Below, piece by piece: positions 22,972 to 33,900 of a DNA stretch of 64,000 nucleotides. The DNA comes from Coleophoma eucalyptorum. Its lineage: Eukaryota > Ascomycota > Leotiomycetes > Helotiales > Dermateaceae. A program made the position numbers and the translations under genes. The DNA lies in contig JALRME010000017.1 in the NCBI GenBank assembly GCA_026120035.1, positions 496,001 through 560,000 on the forward strand. The letters are read 5' to 3'. The first letter of the stretch is position 1; every line of letters starts with the position of its first letter. The notes under the pieces are model-generated. The model was not told where the DNA came from, did not search any database, and saw only the letters and a program-made list of their open reading frames with translations.

Positions 22972-24289
22972 ATGAAGTCCTCCCTTCTTTTGGCTTCCTC
23001 CCTCTCGACTCTGGTATCGTCTCTTTCCGTCGAGATCACTGCAGATGCCCCATACCATTATGTACCCATTGACTATAACTATGGATACAATGAACGCGTT
23101 ACTTCAAACCTGACATACGGTACCGCTCCGGATGCTCAGCCAGTGCAGACCGTCTTTGACACAGGAAGTGCCAATTTCTGGGTAGGCAGACTTGAACCGA
23201 CAATACAAATAACATTCTAACGCATCACAGGTTTGGGGTCCCGGTGCCGTTGTCAATTACGGATCGCAGTATCTGGGGGAGTCCGGCCCTTGCAATACGA
23301 GCGTACCCCTCCAATACGATCTTTCGAATTCCACAACCGCCGTTGTGAGTAACCATTCCTCCGGATACTCCTATGGAGGTAATGGCAAGATTCTCAGCGG
23401 AACTCAATATTCCAACGACACCATCACAGCTTCCGGTGGTAACGGCCCGATTCCCAACACGCAATTCGCTCTCGAAACACACGGGCTGATTAGACAATAT
23501 GATAATGGAAGCTGTCTGGGTACGACTTATGACTTTGCAATATTGGGCCTAGCACCTTATACCAGCGACCTGTACACAGCGGGCCCGCTGTTTCGCCAGA
23601 GCTTATATGAGACCGGTGCCGTAGCTGCGAGGACCATGGTGATGTGGTTCAACAAAGCCGTTAGTATCGGCGAGAACTTCACGGGCGGCACGCTCTTCGG
23701 CGCCATCGACACATCCAAGTACACAGGACCACTGGTCCGGGTCCCGAATGCCGGGGGAGCGGTAGGACTATACGTACACAAGCCGCTCATCAGCGTTAAT
23801 GGCAAGACCTTCAACACGTCTGTCGCAGCCGACTGTCTCGTGGACTCTGGAACACACGCCGATTCCCTGCCGTTCTCATACTCCGGCGATGAGGAGTCTG
23901 CTTTCTATAATGCCACCAATGGTATGCTCGTCTCATACAATGGCGTGGTAGCGTACAACGGGCCTTGCAGCGTCATTCCCGCAAACTACAGCATCGGCTA
24001 TACATTCGCGGGCGTGAACGCGAACGAGAGCATCACTGTCGACGTGCCCATCCGCAACTATGCGCGGGGCTCCCCGTTGGTCGATGCCAGCGATGCGGCC
24101 ACGGTGTGTCCGTTGAACATGGAACTAGTATCCGACTGTGTATTCGGAGCTACTTTCTTCACCGCGCTATTCCTTGCGCATGATGAGAGTGATGGTTCCA
24201 TTGCTTTTGCGCAGGGTGGTGTCGCGTCAGAGGGGAGTGAGTTGAACGCTGCTTCCTTCAAGGCCTTTGGAGCTGGCGAAAGCTTTTAG
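22972..24289 (+). CDS. Secreted pepsin-like aspartic protease (A1 family), apparently lacking a propeptide
   Basis: Two exons, 22972-23181 and 23231-24289 (1269 nt, 422 residues), split by a 49-nt intron just after the first active-site loop. A signal peptide of about 18 residues is clear (MKSSLLLASSLSTLVSS). The first catalytic motif VFDTGSANFWV has Asp63; the second, CLVDSGTHADS, has Asp275. The lobe-like sequence FAILGLAP and many NxS/T sequons fit an extracellular glycoprotein. Between the signal peptide and Asp63 there are only about 45 residues. Classical zymogens have a long basic propeptide and their first Asp nearer residue 100, so this enzyme may not need autoactivation. No GPI-anchor signal is evident at the C-terminus. 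It is probably an endopeptidase or a specialised processing enzyme. Whether the flap is active cannot be judged by eye. Confidence 0.9.
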
Positions 24290-26083
24290 ACTACTCGAGG
24301 AGAGGCTTGTTTCTTTATCTTATATATGTCCACTACACCTAAAGAAAGGTTTGTTTGAAAATGTGTAATTAATGAATATACATGATGATTGCGCATCCTT
24401 ACTTCTGTTATTGTGCTGGGCTGGGGATAATAGCTCGGCTATGAAAGAAATCGCATCAACGCAAGCGGTTGAAGCCCTGTTACCTCCTTGCATCCAATCT
24501 ACCGTTTCACCGTCTTCTACTCTCTACCGCGGAAAGATGGAAAACGACTCCGAAGACCCTACAGCCAATAAGCATCCTGCACGTACGGATTCTCAACGAC
24601 AGGCCTGATGGCCCAGCGCCCGACTTATCCAAAGTATGAGCAGAGAAAGCAGAGAAAGCATCGCGCGATCCCGCTGCTGCGGTGGGCTATGTGCTCATGC
24701 AGAATAATCAATCTAGATTGCTGTGCAGGTCCCGGATAGATGCTGTCTGATTGATAGATCTTGTCAGAGGCACCAGCGGCATTGAATCTGGCTCGCGGCA
24801 GTTGGGGCCCATCTGCACTGCAGCTATGACCAGATAAAGCCGATGCCCAGAGACTAGGAGGCTCAAGGGAATGAGGATCAGGTCATGTTTCGAGGTCCGT
24901 TCAAGACTGGAGGGAGAGGCATGGATCTTGAAGACCTCGGAGAAGCTGCTGCCAGGTTCAAAGGTCCGCGCAAGGACAATTACCAGTTTTGCAAGCATAC
25001 CGCTGGCCAACAGGCTGCGATGCACATACGGGCTTCACACACCACCAAGCCGGTACAGCGAAAGGAAAAGCCAGCCACATTGAATAAGCTCATATTTCAT
25101 CTCCTTTTGATGTCGTGTGGCGTGCATCCTAATCCAACATCTGGTCCAACAAGGCACAAACCGGTACCAATGCCTCACGGGGGTGCCTTCCCGATCGAGT
25201 CTTCCAAATACAAATCCATCCTCGGGCTAGTTGCACACTGACTGTGCCTTGTCATATCACATGGTCACATTTCTGCAGCACCGTGCAGTACTGAACCCGT
25301 CAAGATGCCGTCGAGAGTCCGTCAAGAGGCTGTCCAGAGGCTGTCCGGAGGCTGACAAGGAGAGAAAGGAAAAGGATATTCTTGGGAACCCATCCCAACA
25401 TTTCGGCTCGCGGTGACGGACGGAGTGGACTCTGCTATGGGTTTGGACGACCAGCCTATTTGCTCGTTGCAATGGGTGGGTGGTAGTTAGGTAAGGCACC
25501 TAGCTCGTCTAGTTAGTTCCGTGCGATGCTTATATGCAAGGTGCCTTACACTTCTCGGCTAGCCAGTAGACAGCTAATGGACACTCCGGACAGCATGTCG
25601 AGTGAAGGAAAGGACCCACTTTGGACTGAAAGCTATTGTGCCAGCGGATGCAAGGGTTCGTAGTCGTGAGAAACAATAGAAACAAGAGAAACAACAACAA
25701 CAAGACTCCGATTCGCAAAACATCCACACAAGCTGCTCTGCTCGACCTTGCTATTTTCCATAAACCAAGGTTGATTGTCCTTCACTATAGAGAGAGAGAG
25801 TGCAATGGTATAAGTAAGTGCTCGTCTCAACCCGGCTGTTTTTCCTTAGCCGAGCGACATCTCAAATCCATTGCGGCAAAGACTGTGTGTTTCTCCATCT
25901 GTCTTGATCTCATATCGTCCCAACTTCTCATCTCATCTCATCCCATCCCATAACCTAATCTCATCCTACTCCAAGCCATGCCATGTCATCTCATCCCTCT
26001 TTAACCCTGTCCCCCCCCCCCACAATATCAAACAACACCACTCCGCTTCGGCACCAGGCAAGGCACGGCATAGGCTGCTGACT
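24290..26083. other. Intergenic region, 1.8 kb
   Basis: No gene with motifs is seen. A short AG run (about 25790-25800), CATCT-type tandem repeats (25925-25960) and a C10 homopolymer near 26010-26020 occur in the part that may be the 5' leader of the small ORF at 26084. Confidence 0.4.
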
Positions 26084-26221
26084 ATGTCTAGTCAGTGGGA
26101 TTCTGCTCAGCCGGAGCCCGTTAGAGTTATGCAGAGCGGGCATGAGAGCAAGAACGGCGCAATGAGAGAAGCAAGCTTGCCAGATAAGGAGAAGAGGCAC
26201 GCGAGCAAGTGGGCGAGCTAG
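26084..26221 (+). CDS. Possible small protein, 45 residues, function unknown
   Basis: A short ORF encodes a hydrophilic, charged peptide starting MSSQWDSAQPEPVRVMQSG and ending KEKRHASKWAS. It has no cysteines and no membrane segment. In its favour: the ATG is preceded by a long CT-rich, ATCTC-rich leader like those of expressed fungal genes, and the peptide ends in a compact basic/aromatic motif. Against it: the length is within chance expectation and no homolog could be searched. It could be a real small conserved protein or noise. Confidence 0.4.
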   Translation: MSSQWDSAQPEPVRVMQSGHESKNGAMREASLPDKEKRHASKWAS

Positions 26222-27312
26222 AGCCGTTCCTTCTTCCGCACAACTCAAACTATTGCACCTTACTTGTCCTATATATCATTTTTTGGGTGGAGGTAGGGCC
26301 CACTGGCTGGCCTTGTCCCTTGTCTGGAACAGGGAGAAGTGAAGGTCCTTTCACTCGCCGGCGCTTTATTCCGTTGCTGGAAGGGAAGGACTGGGCTCTT
26401 CTCCGTCTGGTATCCTTCATGGGGCTGATTTCTGTCTATTTTTCGTTGTCTACCGTGATTTCTTGGCTTCGTCGTCTAATTTGTCTTTAGGAAAGACAAC
26501 CTACCTTTTTCTGATGTTGCTAGCTGTATTTTGTCCGTTGAACATCGCTGGGCTGGTTGTTGTTTGATATACGCACTTACACAGTTGTATGGGCATGATG
26601 GTGAAGTTTTACTATAAAAATCGGATGAAGATCCGCAACAAGAGCTCTTGGGCACTGTATGTCGTCGGAGTGAGCTGCTCGGTTCAACATATACCTCATG
26701 CTTCTTTGGTCAAAGTATCTCAGGCACTAATATCCCCCAAACGTCCTCAAGACCCAATGTCTTGCATCTTATCGTCCTCCCTTCCCTTGCTTTTGGTCTC
26801 ATACAACACCCTACTCTCCCGCCACCAGAACTAACCTCGTCGGTAGCTCTGCATCATTAGCCTCACCCTTCTTCTAGTTGTGCCATGCAACCATAGCATC
26901 TAGTTTCCAGCTCAAATCAAGGCCGCATCGAGCTTGCAATGCAGGTGCAGATCGCATGTGCCGTGGCCCTCGAGTACCTTGCAGAATATACATCTCCTTC
27001 TCATACTGTCGCATGCAGCATTGCCAGATTGGTCAAAGCGGACAAGGCACAAGTCTAGCGAGCAGACCAAGACACGCCCATCTCGAGTTTTCCTTCCTCG
27101 CCTTTAGCCCTCCGCCCTGCCAACTCAATATAAAGATCGCATTGTCGTGCTCTTGCCATGCTTTTCTCCCTTCATCCCACACTCTTTTTCCGGATCTCCG
27201 TCCACCACCTTAGACCGTCAACATCCTCTTCCTAGACCTTCCTGCTCTCGTGGCCCGGGAAGTCTGTATACTCTCGTTTTTACTCAGAAATAACTCCTCA
27301 ACAACCCTAATT
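26222..27312. other. Intergenic region upstream of Gly-rich gene
   Basis: About 1.1 kb with no supportable gene. Its distal part holds the core promoter (TATAAA at 27129-27134) and leader of the glycine-rich secreted protein gene. Confidence 0.4.
27129..27134 (+). promoter_or_regulatory. TATA box of Gly-rich secreted protein gene
   Basis: TATAAA followed by a pyrimidine-rich stretch (CTTGCCATGCTTTTCTCC), 179 bp upstream of the ATG at 27313. Position and context suit a fungal promoter. Confidence 0.4.
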
Positions 27313-28077
27313 ATGCAATACACTCGTTTCACGCAGCTTATGCTGCTCCTCACACTCTTCAGCGGCTTCGTCACTGCCGCAACGCTCGACCGCCGTGGCG
27401 GCGGCCCAGAGTATGGGCGAAACCCTGGATACCCACATGAAGGCCCGCCGAACCTAGGATATGGCGATTTACCGCCTGGTGGAGAATTCAGTGCCAGTGA
27501 CGCTAGTGGAACCGGAGGTAATGGTGGTAACGGCGGTAACGGTAGTGACGGTGGTGATGGTGGTGACGGCGGTAATGGTGGAAACGGTGGCGGCAACGGT
27601 GGTAATGGTGGTAATGGTGGAAACGGAGGTGACGGCGGTGATGGTGGTGATGGTGGTGATGGCGGTGATGGTGGTAACGGTGGTAATGGTGGCAATGGTG
27701 GTAACGGCGGTAATGGTGGCGATGGTGGTGACGGTGGTGATGGTGGAAATGGTGGCAATGGTGGAAACGGTGGTAATGGTGGTGACGGTGGTGACAGCTC
27801 CTGTCCTGTGCCTACAACAACATATACAGTCCACAAAACCATCCATGAGACGATCAGGGTCAAGACCACTAAGACATTCTACGCTACGGTCAAAAACACC
27901 GAGAGGGTGCACGTTACGGTAACGCGCACCAAGACCGATCTTTCCCAGGCCACGACCACCATCACGGAACCCGCGTCCACTATCACTGACTTTGTGGATG
28001 TCACAACTACGATCACAGAGGCTCCCGAGACGGAAACCATTACGGTCACGGATGAAGCACCCTGCAGCTCCTTCTAA
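27313..28077 (+). CDS. Secreted protein with Gly-Gly-Asn/Asp tripeptide repeat
   Basis: A single exon of 254 residues. Residues 1-23 form a signal peptide (MQYTRFTQLMLLLTLFSGFV then TAA). It is followed at once by LDRR, a Kex2-type dibasic processing site. Residues about 67-161 consist of roughly 30 tandem Gly-Gly-Asn or Gly-Gly-Asp units, arranged as alternating blocks of Asn and Asp. The last 93 residues are Thr/Val-rich (TTTYTVHKTIHETIRV; TVTRTKTD; TTTITEPASTITDFVD), a pattern typical of heavily O-glycosylated or cell-wall proteins. Only two Cys flank this tail (SSCPVP, and APCSSF at the end). I do not know a named family. A wall-associated structural, adhesive or Ca2+/water-binding role can be imagined but is inference. 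The repeat keeps all frames open, so large opposing ORFs here are shadows. Confidence 0.82.
   Translation: MQYTRFTQLMLLLTLFSGFVTAATLDRRGGGPEYGRNPGYPHEGPPNLGYGDLPPGGEFSASDASGTGGNGGNGGNGSDGGDGGDGGNGGNGGGNGGNGGNGGNGGDGGDGGDGGDGGDGGNGGNGGNGGNGGNGGDGGDGGDGGNGGNGGNGGNGGDGGDSSCPVPTTTYTVHKTIHETIRVKTTKTFYATVKNTERVHVTVTRTKTDLSQATTTITEPASTITDFVDVTTTITEAPETETITVTDEAPCSSF
27511..27795 (+). repeat. GGN/GGD coding minisatellite
   Basis: About 95 codons of GGT/GGC/GGA pairs followed by AAY or GAY. Nine-base units recur with third-position variation. The tract is purine-rich on the coding strand and likely to change length by slippage or unequal crossover. Confidence 0.85.
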
Positions 28078-28689
28078 TTCTCGAGGCACTGCGAGGTTGT
28101 AAAATGCTTTTGGGCGGAGCGTTGCGAGCCAGCGAGAAAGCGCCGGAGCTTGCTTGCTTGCTTTAGAGGGGGATATGGACAACGCATTTCCTCACTCACT
28201 CACGCCTAACTGAATGCACGTTTCCATTCTTCTCCTGTTTCTAATGCTTGGATTCTTCCTATCCCTAATTCGCCTCTCCTCTCTCTCACTCTCACTGTAT
28301 TTTCTATAGACAGTCCGGGATCAGCATCCCCTTTCTTTTCCTTCAAGTGTTATTCCGCTTTGGGGGGTTTTATGTCATAATACCTATTCACTATTACTGG
28401 CCCATGACGGCCTCAGAGGAGGAATAGAAAGCTACACGGACTATGAGGAAACGACATCGGTGTATCGAGGTGGACCTTGCGGGTGTAGAGTGGAGGGGGT
28501 TTATGTTCTGGCTGTGATTAGCATGGACCCAATTTTCAGTGTCTGAAAGATTCTTCTGTACATATTCAACTTTCTGGGGGTGTGGTAGTGGTAGTAGTAG
28601 TAAGTAGTAGGAGAAGTCGGGAGCTTACAATGGAAATGAGTATGCTTAAACCCAAATCTGTACTGGGTACAAAAGAGTTTGTGTGTGTA

Positions 28690-28742
<53 letters not shown>

Positions 28743-28905
28743 TTGTCACAGGGAACAAGCAGGCATTCTTGGAGAAAGGAATTTCCTATGAATAACTCTT
28801 ATCTACATGATTCCTTCCGTGGCCTCTCAAGGAGCCAACCAAAACACAGAAAACAAAATACAAATAGCTTCTTTATTTTTCCAAGCAAGAATTACGTTTA
28901 GAATT
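28078..28905. other. Intergenic region with GT microsatellite
   Basis: Convergent 3' region between the Gly-rich gene (+) and the MFS gene (-). No gene is seen. The notable element is the GT run at 28679-28735. Confidence 0.5.
28679..28735. repeat. GT dinucleotide microsatellite
   Basis: Over 25 GT units with two interruptions (GTAT, ATAT). It is a candidate hypervariable locus. Confidence 0.9.
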
Positions 28906-30976
28906 TTAAACAGACTCTTTCTTCTCCACAACATGCTCGTTCTCGCCAACCTTGCCCTGCAACCGCTTCGCAACATTGTTACCCAGAAACTTCTCCATGT
29001 TTGGTACGTAGAAAGCCGCGATGATAAGTAGGGCACTGAAAGGGATGGTGGCAAAGAATACAATGCGGAAGCTGCTAACGTACGCATGGGTGACGGCGGC
29101 GCCGACTTGCGCGATAATTGTGGGCGTGATGCCAGGGACGTTGGCGAAGGAGCCAGCCGTCACGCCTGCATACAGTGACGGGAGAGAGCTGGCGGGTAAT
29201 CCGGCATTGAGTGCAGCGGGCGTCACGTATTGAGGGAGGTACTGCGTGACTTTGTTGGTGAGTATCGAGACGTAGAGGGCTTGGGCTACGGCACCGCCGA
29301 GCGCGCGGATAGAGCCCAGCACACCAGTTGCAAGACCGATGTCTTGGGGCTCAATGACAAGCGTCACACCGGGGAAGGTGATGTTGTCTATGTAGCCAAT
29401 GGCCCAGCATGCTAGTACGCCCAAGGCGATGAAGGTGCTATGGTTTCCTGGGGAAACGGTGCTCAGGCTTGCGGAGAAGGCGAAAGCGAGGCAGGCCATG
29501 ATGACGGTTTGCCATTTGACTTTTGGGATGTAGGAGAGAGCGAAACCACCGCATACTTGGCTGTGTTGTGTCAGTAGGGAGATTTGTAAGCTGGAGAGAA
29601 TGGTGCAGAGATAAGTTACGTACCCAAGAAGAATACCGCCTCCTACAACGGAGGATTGCCAGCCGATTGCTTTGACATCCGTGGTATAAACAGTGCCGAT
29701 GATTGTTGGCCAGAGGACCGTCATACTGTAGTAAACCATGGCTCCAATGGTGGCACAGGCTACAACGGCTACGTAGCCTACGTTCTTGAAGAGTCGAGGT
29801 GGAATCAATGCTGAGTGGCCACGCGAGCTAATCCATGATTCTACATTTCTTGTTAGAGTTGTTAAATGATCACAGGGAGAACGACATACCGTAAAAGCCA
29901 AGAGCAATGATCAGTAAACCGCCAATAACAATCGTGCAGATAACTGGTGCGCTCTTCCACGGATAGACACCACCGCCCCAGGATAGACCAATCAAGAAGA
30001 GAACAGTGCCAGCAATGAAGAGGAACATGCCAACGAAATCGAGTTCCTTGACTTGTTGCCACTTGGACTTGCCTTCCACGTGCAGTTGCTTATAGGTCGG
30101 TGGGTGGTATAGGAATTGGTAGAGAGCCAGAGCAACCACCGAGAGAATGATTCCGAGATAGTAAGACCATCGCCATCCTGCTGAGGTATAAAGGATGAAA
30201 GATCGTGCGATAATGGGACCAAATACTAGGAAGGGTTAGTTGCCGATGATTAAAGCTGGAGAATCCGAAATATACCGGCAAATGGGAGAGAAGAGAGAAA
30301 GACCAAGGTGACAATCGGTCCTCTTTGCTTATTTGGTACAAGCTCACCAAGGATGATACCGAAGCTCACTGTATAAATTGTTTAGTTCATGCATGATAAA
30401 TCTCCCTCGAACACTTACGCTGACCAGCAGCAGCAACGCCGTTGCAAGCATTTGCAGCAATAAGCGTGTTGATACTCTGAGCCGTGCAGCCGACGATGTT
30501 TCCCACAAGACCAAGAACCGAAGTTCCCATAACCATCCATTTTCGACCGAAAATATCGGAAAGACGGCCGACGAGGAGGAAGCCAACTGCGGTTCCAAGC
30601 GTCCAGACCGTGGCAACCCAGTTCAGATTTGGAGAGGGGCCAATATCTTCATTGATGAGAACTAGAGTGTTGGCGGGCAGAACCCATCCGAGATATGCAC
30701 AGATACTGGCGCAACACACAGCCTGTCACATGTCAGTAGGTTGAGTAGCCAGCTTGCTGTACAACTCACAACAACAGTGCCAATGAATTGTACACTGTAA
30801 AAGTATCCCGGAGGCATCTCCTCCAAGTCACCACCGAAGGCCTTTGCATCGACATAATCCACCGTTCCGTCCGTATGGGTTTGTTGAATGGCATTCTTTT
30901 GCATAGTTGTGACTCGATCAATATCGTTCACATGCTCTGTAGTTGCGGCCATCTCGTCCGATTTCTCTGTCGACAT
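28906..30976 (-). CDS. MFS transporter of the TRI12 type
   Basis: Six exons on the minus strand: 30770-30976, 30419-30722, 30276-30368, 29890-30225, 29624-29840 and 28906-29560 (1605 nt, 534 residues). All five introns are 47-63 nt with GT/AG ends. The protein has the drug:H+ antiporter layout with about 14 membrane segments. Motif A is GRLSDIFGRKW, followed by WMVMGTSVLGLVGNIVGCTAQ. The segment GWRWSYYLGIILSVVALALYQ is typical of the TRI12/fungal siderophore- and toxin-efflux group. The 70-residue N-terminal leader is hydrophilic and acidic (EKSDEMAATTEHVND), and the C-terminus ends in a charged KVGENEHVVEKKES tail. It probably exports or imports a small organic compound at the plasma membrane; the substrate is unknown. 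The start at 30976 is chosen because the upstream in-frame extension is not membrane-like. Confidence 0.92.
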
Positions 30977-33900
30977 TGTGCACTGTCCTTGAGAGCCTGT
31001 CTGTAGTACAACGTGCCTATAGCTGTCCTCCGACCCGCTCTTTATTGTCGATGGAAAGCGTTTGAGATACTTAGAGCTGGGAGGAAAGGAACCGAGGGTC
31101 TGATATACAAACAAAAACGAAATTAGTTTGACAGCAGACGGACTCAACTTAGTTATAGAAGGCCTGGCATGGGAAAATCCCGTTGGGCTTGGCGGCGCAA
31201 TATTGTACAGACAGACGTCTGTAGTCCAACTCCTTACCGTAGTCTGTAACAGAGCGAGGAAAGTCTACTTTGGTACATGAGCGTCCAGACCGGGGGCCTT
31301 CTCCACGTGGAAAACTGCATCCAGGGCCATGCGGGGTATGGGGAACAGCGAGCAGGAGGGAGATGGAGAATCCTTCAGGGTGGTGGTCTTGTCCAATCTG
31401 GAGTGAGGACGGAAGAGGATCTGCGGTCTGGTGAATTCTCGGGAAGGACATGCTGATGCTTGTTCTGCTTAGATGCATGAAGTGCTTCGGTACTGGTGTT
31501 ACATCGCAGACCATTGGCTTGGACGTTCAGCCCAGCCCCGATCGCGACCTGGAGCAGAGGATGGGCCTACAATGGAGAGGGTTCCACGCGGGGAAAGGTT
31601 TCATTGTGGAGATGTCGGCTGGGATGTCGACGGCTGTCTTGTGTGGGGGAAATCCTGGGGGAGAGATTTAGTATGGGGTCGGGTACCCTTTTCCAAGCGA
31701 GGCTTGTCGTCCTACTGGACAACCACGACCACTACACCTCTAGTCTCTGTGGCTGACGCCTCTCTATTGCCATGTTCACCTCGATCCCTTTTCTTCTCGC
31801 AGAGGCTGGAGTGTCACCCTTATGTTATACCATTTATGCCATGCAAGTGTCCAAGAAGGTGCACTTGAAGATGCCAGAGAAGGGCATTCTTGATTCTGAG
31901 CCGTGTCAGTTTTTCGCCTGGATCGTTGCGCTACTGACTCGGAAGTGACTTGAAAGTGACTCAAAAAGAATGAATGAGACAAGTTTGGGTCTGAGGGTCA
32001 ATGTCAACTGATCGATTGGCTTTACGGGCTGATGGAAGTGAAGTGAATAGTCTGAAAGCAACTCCTGGTGAGCTCGTCCGATGAGCTCGGCTGCGCAGGA
32101 ACAAGTTGAACCTGACATTGGTGTTTGGTTACAGATCTTGGCAAATAAGGAACCTTTGTTACGGGAGATAATTCGCACAATTCGACGAGCCTTTACCTTG
32201 AAGTGGCATGTTGTGTGAGGTTGAATACGAGATGCGAGGTCTTTAGAAGCAAGCAGCAGAACTCTCGTGCACCGTATCTGACCTAACAGTTTCCCTCTGA
32301 TATCTCTATGTACACTGAAGAGACCTTTCTTACGGTTGAGAACACGCTCATTCAGCCTTTCTCTGCTGATCTGTTTAACTGTATGAAGTGATTGGCAATA
32401 TTCTGGCAACCCCTCAGACCTCAAAGGTTAACCAGAAACCAGGCCAGAAGCGAGGGGTTCCGGACATGCATACAATTCAGATCACATCGACAAGTTGATT
32501 TCGATATTCTCGTATATGCCGCTACCACGATATCCAGGCCGGAAATGCACACCCGCTCTATCAAGCTCCGAGTCGAAAAAGCAACCACCAAAAACGTCAA
32601 CTGACTCACAGCCGCTCCGAAGTTCCCCAACCAAGCCAGATTAGACGCCACCAGTGTTTGTGGGTTTGAGCTTTAGGCCTGTGACTAGAATTGGTAATGG
32701 GTATTTTCCAGAGCCCTCAAACTGCAGTTATACAGTCTGGAGGGCTTGGAAAAGTGATAGAGAAGTAGTCTTCGAATGGCTATCCTTTTGATAGCGTAGC
32801 TGTATGTCTACCGTATCTTGTCTAAAGGACTTTGTGCACTGTCGCAAGCAACGCTGAGGGCAATTCTACCTTCCAGGTCCACCAGGAAATGAAGGAGAAA
32901 GAAGTGATGCTGTCCCATTAAGCTGCTTCGTCCCATTGATACAGCCTCCACAAATCCACAATGGCACGAACAACGTGTCTCTCCCCCAAGATACCAAGGC
33001 AAGCATACTCCGTCATGCAAATCAACTCCAGCCCATGCCCAAAGAAGGCGAGTGTCGAGACGGATAACTCCATCTCTCTCTCACGAGGACAGGTACCCAC
33101 TGTGAGTGGATATTCTCCTACCTGGTGCATAACCCAGCGCTCTGATCGAATTCTAGACCGAACTGGAGAATACCCAGATCTTCCATACGTACCGTGTGTA
33201 CCTGATCAGGAAACAAGACAATGCAACTAAGTACCAGCAGGTGGGCTGCTCAATATGAATGGATATCTTGTGCACACTCTTCTATTGTATCTGCATGTCA
33301 TCTCCCGACTCCGGGAGAAGAGCGTAACACCTGACCCAGCTTTGACTCCGCATCCAATCCACAAGCCAGATGAATCGAGATCATCCTTCAATGTGGTCTG
33401 GCCATTCGCAGGTAAGCTACTTCGCCTCTCCAGATCTGGTCCCACAGCTCCCCCCAACCCAACCATGGGCCAGACGCGCATAGACCAGATGGAGATCCCC
33501 CTGGGCTTACCTTGCTCTGGATATTCCCCATCGATCAGCTACAGTATGCACAGCACTGCCTCGACGACGGTAGATCTTTCCCTGCGCGGGAAACCAGAGA
33601 GCCCGGCAGCTTGGGCGAGGGCTGAGACTCTGCACCCGTCATGCACTACCTTAAACCCAGATGTCCAGCCCGGTCTGGAACGCTTTTCGGCCTTCGATAC
33701 CCAAAGACCAGTTTGGTGGGTTCGAGGTCGGATCCACACTGGCTGGTGGGATGGGTGAGGTACTGGAGGAAGTGCTGCGATGCTGGAATTGGCTGGGACC
33801 AGATGATGGAGTTTTCTAGCTGGTTGCCGGGCTCCTGCCTGGGGATATTCAGGTGTTAGGTGAGGGGCTTTGAATGCGCACCGTGGAGAACAGGTATACT

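Noticed and set aside
27210..27869. 219-codon minus-strand Pro/Ser-rich ORF across the Gly-rich gene
   Set aside because: It is the complementary-strand shadow of the GGN/GGD coding repeat. It has no signal peptide or other domain, whereas the plus strand gives a coherent secreted protein.
27461..28182. Additional open frames over the repeat on both strands (Val/Met-rich on +, Thr/Ile-rich on -)
   Set aside because: The repeat simply lacks stops in several frames; these frames have no motifs or proper starts.
32421..32651. Minus-strand 76-codon hydrophobic ORF
   Set aside because: No recognised motif, no splice context and no neighbouring exon; probably chance.
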